A DNA stretch of 64,000 bases, taken from NCBI GenBank assembly GCA_035293805.1, contig DATGMD010000013.1, forward strand, positions 1 through 64,000, given 5' to 3'. This document shows, piece by piece, positions 8,622-15,597 of this stretch. Both the position numbers and the translations under genes were made by a program. The notes under the pieces are model-generated. The model saw only the letters and a list, made by a program, of their open reading frames with translations. It ran no database searches and had not been told where the DNA came from. The stretch comes from JAJPHF01 sp035293805. GTDB lineage: Bacteria > Chloroflexota > UBA6077 > JAJPHF01. Every line of letters begins with the position of its first letter. Position 1 is the stretch's first letter.

Positions 8622-8676
8622 TGTTAACGACGATCATGGCCATCGGCTTAGTGCCGCCATTTCTGCGGCCCCGCGG

Positions 8677-9699
8677 TCACTCGTCCCGGATGAGACGCAG
8701 CACGCTGTCCCAACCACCCCGCCGCAGCTCTAGCAGCACCCGGATGGCGATGCCGTAGAGCAAAATGAGAATTACTCCGGAGAGCAGCAAGTCGACCGCG
8801 GTGATGGCCGGGGGCGCGTCGGCGATCAGAATCTGGCGTACGCCCCAGACGCTCAGCACGATGCTGCCCACGCCCACCAGGAGGCGTCGCAGCGGCTCGG
8901 TGCTGACGGAGAGCAGGGCGGCGGCCGCGATCAGCGACACCAGCAGGCACGTCAGGACCTGGAGGTGCAGCGGGCGAACGAAACGCAGCGCCACGACCCG
9001 CTGGAAGGCAGGCTGGGAGTCCGTCTCCAGCCGTGCCGGGGGGTGGATAGAGTTCGGTGGCAGCATGATGAGCCGTGACAGCTCGGAATCGAGCGTGATG
9101 GTCAGGCTACCCGTGTACAGGGGGTCTGGCGCCCCGGCAGCCGATGTCGAGTCCGCCGGCACCGTGAGGCCGGCGAGGTTCAGCGTGTAGTGGTCGAACG
9201 GGTAGAGGCTCGGCAGCCCGCTCACGGGCAGCTCGACCGATTCGGACAAGACCTGCGCGCCCTCCGCCACCGTCACCGTGGCCGAGGGGGGCAGTCCCGC
9301 CCGCTCGTCGGGGCCATCCGCGAGGGAGAAGAGGAGCAGTTTGAAGGCGGGGCAGTCGGCCGCGCAGGCGCGGTGGCCGGAGATGCGCAGCGTGGCCGCC
9401 TTCTTCGCTTCGTCGAGCCCGGCGACCGCCACGTTGAAGTAGCTCGCGTCCGCCGGCGTGGTGCTGGTGCCGCTTGCTGGGGCCCCGGGCGAGAACGTGT
9501 ACACCCGATTCGCCGGCGGGGCGATAAGCTGGCGGCCGATGCTGCCTAGCGCCAGAGGGGCGGCCACGATCAGCGACACCAGCACGACCACGCCCCACGC
9601 GTAGGCGGCCCAGCGCACCTGCCGTCGCGGGCGCCGCTCGGCGGGCCTGGCCCGCGCCGATGCGGACTCGTCGGGGAGCGCCGTATCGGGTGTGGCCAC
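8677..9699 (-). CDS. Membrane protein, DUF4436-like
   Basis: The 340-residue product has one N-terminal membrane segment (WGVVVLVSLIVAAPLAL, about residues 35-52), a roughly 190-residue extracytoplasmic domain, and three C-terminal membrane helices, ending with LRLIRDE. This order (one TM, beta-rich domain with YPFDHYTLNL, three TM) matches the DUF4436 type of membrane protein, whose function is unknown; the match is from memory of the architecture. GTG 9699 is chosen because AAGGAG lies 5 bp upstream; the open frame beyond it is Arg/Pro-rich and not plausible protein. Confidence 0.8.
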   Translation of the reverse strand: MATPDTALPDESASARARPAERRPRRQVRWAAYAWGVVVLVSLIVAAPLALGSIGRQLIAPPANRVYTFSPGAPASGTSTTPADASYFNVAVAGLDEAKKAATLRISGHRACAADCPAFKLLLFSLADGPDERAGLPPSATVTVAEGAQVLSESVELPVSGLPSLYPFDHYTLNLAGLTVPADSTSAAGAPDPLYTGSLTITLDSELSRLIMLPPNSIHPPARLETDSQPAFQRVVALRFVRPLHLQVLTCLLVSLIAAAALLSVSTEPLRRLLVGVGSIVLSVWGVRQILIADAPPAITAVDLLLSGVILILLYGIAIRVLLELRRGGWDSVLRLIRDE

Positions 9700-9960
9700 T
9701 GGGCTCCTTAGCTCGGTCGCGGATGTCCGGCGCCCCGGGCCTACGCGCAGCCGCGGTGCGGCGGCGCCTGGGAAGGCCAGACGCCCACGGCTGCCCGCAG
9801 CTCCCCGCGCAGCCCGCCTTCCTGGCGGCCGGATGCTACCACCGGCAGCGCTCCCGCAGCAAACCGGTCCGCTTCCCGAACCGAGATACAAGGAGCCCCC
9901 TGCCGCGCCCCCGCATGGCCGGCCCTCGCCGCCGCATCGTGGAGCGCTCAAGACAGGATG

Positions 9961-9994
9961 AGGGCCGCGCCAGCCCTTTGGCTGGTGCGGCCCT
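9961..9994 (-). terminator. Strong terminator hairpin
   Basis: A 15-bp stem with a single G-T wobble (arms 9961-9975 and 9980-9994) closes a CTTT loop. It lies 90 bp downstream of the - strand low-complexity gene that ends at 10085 and is the likely end of that transcript. Bases 9700-9960 hold no gene I can support. Confidence 0.7.
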
Positions 9995-10084
9995 CCGAAT
10001 TGGCGATTGGTCGGCGCGTGTGGCCCGCGTGGCTTTCCTCTCGCGCTCGACGGCCGGCCCCCCGGCCGCGCGGCCGGGCGCGAG

Positions 10085-10924
10085 CTAACTGCCCGTGCCG
10101 CTGCCCGTCGTGCCACCGCCGTTCGCCGCGCCGGCGCCACTGCTGGGACCTCCCGTCGTGCCCACGCCACCGGTCGTGCCGGCGTTGCCCGGCGAGTTGG
10201 CCGCGGTGCCGGCGCCCGTCCCGCTCGTGCCGTTGCCCGCACCGCTGCTCATGCCGTTGCCCGTGCCGCTGCCAGCGCCACCAGTCGCGCCGCTGCCAGT
10301 GCCCATCGGCTGACAGTTCGCCGCGCCGAACGCGCCGGGACTCGTGGTGCCCGTGTTGGTGCCCGAGGTGGCGTTGCCGCCCTCGGTGCGGCTACCCATC
10401 TCGCTGCTGCCCGGCACCTCGCGGTACGTGCCCGCGCCCGGCGAGCCGCCCTGCGCCCCGCCGCTCCCGGTCATGCCGACACCTGGCGAGCCGGGTCCGC
10501 CGCTGCCGCCGTTCGCGCTAGCGCCGCCCGTTGCCGGGGACGAGCCGGCGCCGCCGGTCACACCGCTGGCGCCGGTGCCGCCCGCCGTGCCAGGCGCCGC
10601 GCTCGTCGAGCCGCTGGCCCCCGTCGCCGCGCTGCCAGTCGTGCCGCTGCCCGCGCCGCCTGTGCTCGCCACCCCGCCGCTGCCAGGGGCTCCGGGCCCG
10701 TAGCAATCGGAGCGGCTCAGGTTGTTGCCCGCGGTCGTGCTCTGGCTGCCGGCGGCGCTGCTGCCGCTACTGGTAGCGCCCGACGGCTGGTTCTGGGTCG
10801 TCGTAGCCGGCGTGCTGGCCGGGGCCGCACCCGTCGCGCCCTGCGCGCAGGCTGACCCGGCGAGCGAGACGGCCACAATGCAGCCGAGCGCCGCGTACTT
10901 GAGCCACTTCTCGTCTAACGTCAC
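10085..10924 (-). CDS. Gly/Ser/Thr/Ala-rich low-complexity exported protein
   Basis: The 279-residue product has a hydrophobic N-terminal segment (KYAALGCIVAVSLAGSACA) that reads as a signal peptide, possibly lipoprotein type, followed by about 240 residues made almost only of Gly, Ser, Thr, Ala, Pro and Asn with imperfect GSGGTG/GTGAG repeats. Both Lys and aromatic residues are nearly absent after the signal. It resembles disordered, possibly glycosylated cell-surface spacers. GTG 10924 is used because GGAGG lies 8 bp upstream. No enzymatic domain is visible. A frame artefact in GC-rich DNA was considered, but the signal peptide, RBS and downstream terminator argue for a gene. Confidence 0.7.
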   Translation of the reverse strand: MTLDEKWLKYAALGCIVAVSLAGSACAQGATGAAPASTPATTTQNQPSGATSSGSSAAGSQSTTAGNNLSRSDCYGPGAPGSGGVASTGGAGSGTTGSAATGASGSTSAAPGTAGGTGASGVTGGAGSSPATGGASANGGSGGPGSPGVGMTGSGGAQGGSPGAGTYREVPGSSEMGSRTEGGNATSGTNTGTTSPGAFGAANCQPMGTGSGATGGAGSGTGNGMSSGAGNGTSGTGAGTAANSPGNAGTTGGVGTTGGPSSGAGAANGGGTTGSGTGS

Positions 10925-11262
10925 GTTCTCTGCCTCCACCCGTGCAACATGCCCCACTTTGGGGCCGCGTTAGCGGCTATCACATACATCTGCTGGAATC
11001 TCGCTGTCCATCCTCCTTGTAGCCTGCCCCGTGTCACTCGCGCGGCAACACGTTTGCAGTTCGATGCACGAGCCGTACCATGTGCGCCCGCTCCTCGCCA
11101 CGATTCCAACCGGTCTAGGCAAATTCCAAGACAATTGCGCTATGTCCTCAACATTCGCTTAACTTTCCACACGAACGGCCTTCGTTGCCGGCGCCGTATC
11201 CGGCACGCTCTCTGCGCCTGTGCTCTGGCACACAGCCGTAATCACCAGGGAGACAGGCGACC
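10925..11262. other. Divergent promoter region without a gene
   Basis: These 338 bases separate the - strand low-complexity gene and the + strand P450 gene. The part 11110-11175 is noticeably less GC-rich than its surroundings (AATTCCAAGACAATTGCG, TTAACTTTCCACACG), as expected for a promoter, but no convincing -35/-10 pair with 16-18 bp spacing was found. A small CCCCACTTTGGGG hairpin lies at about 10952-10964. Confidence 0.45.
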
Positions 11263-12552
11263 ATGGCCCAACCTGCCAAACAAGACCAGCTGCCGCCGAC
11301 GCTCACCGCCGGCGCCACGGCGACGAGCCCGGTGATCCCGCCGGCGACCATGCGCTTCGCCCCCTACGCCTACTACACCGCCATGCGGCGCGACCGTCCC
11401 GTGGCCCACGACGACCGCTACCATCTGTGGAGCGTCTATCGGTACGAGGACGCACGGCGCGTCCTCACGGATTGGCAGGCGTTCTCGTCGCGGCGTGACA
11501 TCCTCGGGCTCGCCCGCCGCCCGGGGATGGAAGACCTGCGCCGGCGGCAGAGCCTCATCACGGTGGACCCGCCCCGCCACCGGCAGCTGCGAGATCTCGT
11601 CTCGCGCGCCTTCACGCCGCGGGCGATCGCCAACCTCGAGGCGCGCATCACGGCGCTCACGAACCAGATGCTCGACGCGGTCGTCCCAACCGGCCGGATG
11701 GACCTGATCGACGACCTCGCCTACCCGCTGCCCGTCACGGTCATCGCCGAGATGCTCGGTGTGCCGAGCGAGGACCGCCCGCGGTTCAAGCGCTGGTCCG
11801 ACCAGCTGGTCGGCGCGGCGGACGACCTCTATATGGAGGACGCGGCCGTCCTCGCCGCGGCCTCGCGCCGGCTGCGCGAGGAGATGGACACCTACTTCTG
11901 CGACGTCATCGCGCGCCGACGGGCCGAGCCGCGCGACGACTTGATCACCGGGCTGGTCTTCGCCGAGGTCGAGGGCGAGCGCCTGTCCGACGACGACATC
12001 CTCGCGTTCTGCGCACTCCTCCTCGTCGCCGGGAACATCACCACCACCAACCTGATCGGGAACGCGATCCTCTGCCTGCTGGACCACCCGGAGCAACAGG
12101 CCCGCGTCCGCGCCGATCCAACGCTCGTTCCCACGCTGGTCGAGGAGGTGCTGCGCTACGAATCGCCCGTCCAGGCGGTCGGGCGCGTGGCGGCGCGCGA
12201 CGTCGAGCTAGGCGGCCAGACTGTCCCGCGGGGCGATCTGGTGTTGGCCTGGATCGGCTCGGCCAACCGCGATCCGGCGATCTTCCCCGATCCCGATCGC
12301 TTCGACGTGGCCCGAACGCCCAATCCGCACCTCGCCTTCGGCCACGGCATCCACTTCTGCCTGGGCGCCCCGCTGGCGCGGCTGGAGGGGCGGATCGCGC
12401 TGGCGATCCTGCTCGATCGGCTGCAGGACGTGCAGCGCGCCGACTCGGGCCCACTCGAGCCCACGAAGGGCTTCATCCTGCACGGGGTCAAGCACCTGCC
12501 GTTGCGCTTCCGCGCCCGTTCGGTGGCGCAGGCCCCCGGGCGGGAGCGCTGA
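11263..12552 (+). CDS. Cytochrome P450
   Basis: The 429-residue protein is a soluble bacterial P450. It has the ExxR pair (Glu295-Arg298 in EEVLRYE), the heme-binding loop FGHGIHFCLG with axial Cys366, and an I-helix AGNITT (256-261). In the I-helix the conserved Asp/Glu before the Thr is replaced by Ile259, so the usual acid-alcohol proton relay is altered. GGGAGACAGG precedes ATG 11263. No ferredoxin or ferredoxin reductase gene is adjacent, so electrons must come from elsewhere. The closest families are CYP107/CYP105-like hydroxylases of broad substrate use; the substrate is unknown. Confidence 0.95.
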   Translation: MAQPAKQDQLPPTLTAGATATSPVIPPATMRFAPYAYYTAMRRDRPVAHDDRYHLWSVYRYEDARRVLTDWQAFSSRRDILGLARRPGMEDLRRRQSLITVDPPRHRQLRDLVSRAFTPRAIANLEARITALTNQMLDAVVPTGRMDLIDDLAYPLPVTVIAEMLGVPSEDRPRFKRWSDQLVGAADDLYMEDAAVLAAASRRLREEMDTYFCDVIARRRAEPRDDLITGLVFAEVEGERLSDDDILAFCALLLVAGNITTTNLIGNAILCLLDHPEQQARVRADPTLVPTLVEEVLRYESPVQAVGRVAARDVELGGQTVPRGDLVLAWIGSANRDPAIFPDPDRFDVARTPNPHLAFGHGIHFCLGAPLARLEGRIALAILLDRLQDVQRADSGPLEPTKGFILHGVKHLPLRFRARSVAQAPGRER

Positions 12553-12652
12553 GTCTTCGCCGCCGCGACTCGGGCCTGCCGACCCAAGCGGCAAGCCGCG
12601 TCCCGGCCGGCCGTGTACCGAACCCGGCGCCGGAGCTCCCGTCCTCCCTCTC

Positions 12653-12754
12653 ATACCGCATCCGGGGGTGGCGTTCCCCTACTCCCTCTCCCTCTGGGAG
12701 AGGGTCGGGGTGAGGGCCCGCCTCTAGGCGAACCCCAGGGCCGGATCGGATATC
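12653..12754. repeat. Dispersed palindromic repeat, CCCTCTCCC/GGGAGAGGG family, copy 1
   Basis: The element begins ATACCGCATCCGG and ends CCGGATCGGATAT, with a central CTCCCTCTCCCTCTGGGAGAGGG hairpin followed by GGGGTGAGGG. Related copies are at 48079-48190 and 59480-59625. It lies between the convergent P450 and binding-protein genes. Together with unremarkable flanks it fills the 301-bp gene-free stretch 12553-12853. Confidence 0.75.
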
Positions 12755-12853
12755 AGAGCGGGCTGGGGGAGAGCCACTTCCACCCCCTCGCCCCCTGAGA
12801 GCGGGCTAGGGGGTGGGTCCGGCCCGGCAGGCGCCCCCCGGCCGGCGCGGGGT

Positions 12854-14119
12854 TTACTGCTCGGCGGGACCGAGCACGCGCAGCGCCTGCTCGCTGAAGC
12901 TGGTGTCCACGAGCTGGGCCGGGTCGATGCGGGTGCTGATGAAGCCGTTGCGCAGGTAGAACTCCTGCTCGTCGGCGAGGCTGTCGAGGCTCACGTGGCC
13001 GTTGACCTCGGCCCCCGTGAACGCGCGGCCGATCTTCTCGTACATCGCCGGATCCTTGATCGGCCCGTTGTCCAACAGGATCTGTACCACCTCGTCGCGG
13101 TTGCGCCCCCGCACGAACGCGTCCTCGAAGTAGCGCGCCGCCTTCAGGTGGGCGATCAGGTAGCGCTCGCCCACGTCGCGCCGCTCGCGGATGAACGGCG
13201 CGCTGTAGAACAGGAACTGCACCACCTGGCCCGGGTAGATCTCGCCCATGTCGCGCCAGCGCGTCGCGATGCCCTGGTCCTCCAGCACCGTGACCATCGG
13301 CTCGACCTCGATCGACGCGTCGATCGCGCCGTTCCGCAGCGCCGCTACCTGGTCCGGGAACGGCACCTCGACCACGTTCACGTCCTGCTCGGTCAGCCCG
13401 CCCAGGTCCAGCAGTCGCGCTAGCTCGACGTGGTTGATCTGCGCCTTCTGGTGGATGGCGATCGTGTGGCCCCGCAGGTCGGGGTAGTCGTGGATTTGGT
13501 CGGCCAGGTCCTTCCGCACCATCACGGCCAGCGAGTTGCGCTGGTTCGGGCGCACGACCGTCACGTCGGTCACGGCCTTCACCGACACGTCGCGGCTGAT
13601 GGCGTTCCACAGGCCGGCGCTCGTGCTCGACGAGATGACGTCCATCTGGCCGGCGGCGAGGTGCGGCGCCGCCTGCACCATGCTGGTGACGCCGTTGTAG
13701 TCGATCTCGATGCCCTGCTCCCGGAAGAACCCCTTGTCCTGCGCGACGTAGAGGATGCGGTCGATCAGCCCGCCAAGCCCGCCCACCACCACCTTCGTCG
13801 GCTCCGGCGGCGTCCCCGCCACACCGGCAGGCGCGGCCGCCGCCCCCGCCACGGCATCCGCCGGCGCGCTCGGAGCCGCTGCCCCGCTCCCGGCCGCCGA
13901 CCCGCTCGCGGGGCCTGCGGCCGCCTCACGCGCTGTGGGTGCGGCCGCGCTGCTCCCGGCCGCCACCTGCCCCGCCGTGCCGCTCCCGGCTCCCGCCCGC
14001 GAGCCCGCCGCGATGGAGCCGCCGTTCCCACCGCCCGCGCAGGCAACCAGCAGCCCGACCGCGGTCAGGACTGCGAGCCAGGCCGGCCTGGCGAAACGCG
14101 CCGCGCGCAACGCGTACAT
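12854..14119 (-). CDS. ABC substrate-binding lipoprotein, NMT1/SsuA-like
   Basis: The 421-residue protein starts with a signal peptide and LLVAC lipobox and then a very long Ala/Gly/Pro linker (about residues 35-100). The mature domain begins TKVVVGGLGGLIDRILYVAQDKGFF and continues EQGIEIDY, the standard opening of the NMT1/THI5/SsuA periplasmic-binding fold. It should bind a small organic ligand (pyrimidine, sulfonate or aromatic acid type). It is alone: no permease or ATPase is nearby. ATG 14119 is chosen because GGGAGG precedes it; an upstream in-frame ATG at 14194 has no such support. Confidence 0.92.
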   Translation of the reverse strand: MYALRAARFARPAWLAVLTAVGLLVACAGGGNGGSIAAGSRAGAGSGTAGQVAAGSSAAAPTAREAAAGPASGSAAGSGAAAPSAPADAVAGAAAAPAGVAGTPPEPTKVVVGGLGGLIDRILYVAQDKGFFREQGIEIDYNGVTSMVQAAPHLAAGQMDVISSSTSAGLWNAISRDVSVKAVTDVTVVRPNQRNSLAVMVRKDLADQIHDYPDLRGHTIAIHQKAQINHVELARLLDLGGLTEQDVNVVEVPFPDQVAALRNGAIDASIEVEPMVTVLEDQGIATRWRDMGEIYPGQVVQFLFYSAPFIRERRDVGERYLIAHLKAARYFEDAFVRGRNRDEVVQILLDNGPIKDPAMYEKIGRAFTGAEVNGHVSLDSLADEQEFYLRNGFISTRIDPAQLVDTSFSEQALRVLGPAEQ

Positions 14120-14242
14120 GATGCGACCTCCCTTCGGAGGCCGCGCCCCCCGGCGCCCGCCAGGCCCCCCGGCCTCGTGGCGCGATGATAGCACCGCCCC
14201 CCAACACGGTCAACGCGCGCTGACGTCCCTTTCGCGGCAGAC

Positions 14243-14485
14243 TCACGTCTTCTCGGATGCGGGCAGCAAGGCTAGTGCGGCCTCCAGCTCGCGCGCTGCC
14301 ACGCGGAGGTAGTCGCGCAGTTCGCCCAGCGTCTCGGTGCCGCGGCCCCGCGGCGTAAGGCAGCGTTCTGCCAGCTCGGCGTGGACCGCGCCCGTGGTGA
14401 CGTGGTGCACGAACTGCCGCCGTGTGTCCGGCGGGAGCTGCGCGAGCACGCGTCCCACGAGAAGCGGCGTCTTCTCATCCGCCAT
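14243..14485 (-). CDS. Small hypothetical protein (80 aa)
   Basis: ATG 14485 is preceded by GGGGGAAAGG. The product is helical and charged, with PPDTRRQFVHHVTTGAVHAELAERCL in the first half and a LGELRDYLRVAARELEAALALL amphipathic helix at the end. No membrane segment or known domain is seen. It is transcribed away from the small genes on the + strand. I do not recognise it. Confidence 0.55.
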   Translation of the reverse strand: MADEKTPLLVGRVLAQLPPDTRRQFVHHVTTGAVHAELAERCLTPRGRGTETLGELRDYLRVAARELEAALALLPASEKT

Positions 14486-14593
14486 CGCCTTTCCCCCGTC
14501 ACCGCCACAGAGCGCCCCAGCGCAGCCGGGTGTCCGATGCTCGGCTGCCGACGGCCAAGGCATGTCCTATCAGCAGCCTAGCACAGTGATCGG

Positions 14594-14785
14594 ATGGCGG
14601 CGCGGAGGGGTAGCTCGGTGCGGCCGAGGCTAGCGACGATCGGATCGCTACTCACGCCACACGTCTGCCCTGCCTGTCAGGAGCGCGTGCCCGAGAACCA
14701 GCGCGTGGTCGTGCTGCGGTACACCGGCGGCAGGCGAGGTCGCACCCAGGGCTATCACCGGGCGTGCTACCACCGGGCAAGCTAG
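14594..14785 (+). CDS. Small putative zinc-ribbon protein (63 aa)
   Basis: The product has HVCPACQERVP in the middle and YHRACYHRAS at the C terminus, giving a CxxC plus HxxC/H arrangement that could bind zinc. The N-terminal 20 residues are basic and no good ribosome binding site precedes ATG 14594, so the real start may be the CTG/ATC region nearer the CxxC. Function unknown. Confidence 0.45.
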   Translation: MAARRGSSVRPRLATIGSLLTPHVCPACQERVPENQRVVVLRYTGGRRGRTQGYHRACYHRAS

Positions 14786-14969
14786 GTCCGGGCCGTCCCG
14801 GGCGCCCGACCCCAGCGCTCGCCAGGGCGCGATCCGGGCGCCCGGCGCCCGCAGGTGGCAGGAGGGCGACATGTATGAGATCCCCGCGTGACTCGGCGCA
14901 CGTCGCGGCCTGGCTAGGCCGTCTCCGGGCCGCGCTGCGCGGGCGCCCGCGGGCGCACCCCGGCGCCTC

Positions 14970-15257
14970 GTGGCGAACGGGCCGATCGACAACCGGACAA
15001 CGCGACGGCTGCTGTCTGGTCTGTCGCACGCGGCCAACACCCACGAAGCGGTCCTGGCAGTCCTGCCGCTCGGGGAGCCGCTCGCCTACGACGCGGCCCA
15101 CCACGCGCTCATGGGCGAGATGCTCGCCCGAGTGGACACCAACTGCCTGACTTACGAGCTTGACGGCGGCCTGGCCAGCCTGTTGGTCTACCGAGTCCTG
15201 GCCGCCAGGGCCCTGGAGACGGCGATCCGCCGCGGCGAGCTGACGCTCCTGGGGTAA
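14970..15257 (+). CDS. Hypothetical protein (95 aa), possibly interrupted at its 5' end
   Basis: From GTG 14970 the product reads NGPIDNRTTRRLLSGLSHAANTHEAVLAVLPLGEPLAYD and ends RRGELTLLG. The start has no ribosome binding site. In the same frame, 99 bp upstream, a strong AGGAGGG precedes ATG 14871, but that frame stops after six codons (MYEIPA, TGA at 14889-14891). The gene may therefore carry a nonsense mutation, or MYEIPA may be a tiny leader peptide. No domain recognised. Confidence 0.4.
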   Translation: MANGPIDNRTTRRLLSGLSHAANTHEAVLAVLPLGEPLAYDAAHHALMGEMLARVDTNCLTYELDGGLASLLVYRVLAARALETAIRRGELTLLG

Positions 15258-15597
15258 CGCCCGTCGCGCCGCGCGCTGGGCCGTACCCGGCGGCACATTT
15301 CCCCGCAGCTCAACGAACCGCCCCCGGCGCTCAATCTAGGTACATTACGGTGCAGCCGACGGTCGGGCCGAACCGGCGAAGTCAGCACGTTGCTGTCCCT
15401 GCTGAGCGCCATCGTGACCGGCCAGCTTGCCGCGGGTCCACGGTCGCAGCGGCGCGGCGGCGGAACAGCGGGAGCACGAAAATGTTGAGCAAATGTTGAG
15501 CGGTCACGGTCGCAGGCCCCGCGTGGCCAGCGGATAATTCTAAACTGGCCGTACTTTCAGGCGTTTCGGCCCAATCTGGACATCGGCGAGGCAGCGG
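15258..15597. other. Gene-free upstream region of the KimA-like permease
   Basis: No gene is supported in these 340 bases. The region contains the phased direct repeat at 15483-15499 and a -10-like GATAAT at 15533-15538 without a matching -35, the pattern expected of an activator-dependent promoter. The rest is GC-rich with no repeat shared elsewhere. Confidence 0.5.
15483..15499 (+). promoter_or_regulatory. Direct-repeat operator, two TGTTGA boxes 11 bp apart
   Basis: TGTTGA occurs at 15483 and again at 15494, in AATGTTGAGCAAATGTTGAG. An 11-bp spacing is typical of OmpR/PhoB-family response regulators. Almost the same sequence stands at 17927-17945, ahead of the response regulator gene. The site lies 39 bp upstream of a GATAAT -10-like element and about 100 bp before the permease start. 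Confidence 0.6.

Noticed and set aside
9700..10242. N-terminal extension of the DUF4436-like protein beyond GTG 9699
   Set aside because: The extension is Arg/Pro/Ala-rich and lacks a start signal, while AAGGAG stands directly before GTG 9699.
10007..10855. 282-codon + strand frame opposite the low-complexity protein
   Set aside because: It has no RBS or signal peptide; the - strand frame has both, plus a terminator after it.
11263..14119. P450 and adjacent genes as a biosynthetic gene cluster
   Set aside because: No synthase, tailoring enzymes, carrier protein or resistance gene is near; a lone P450 is not enough.
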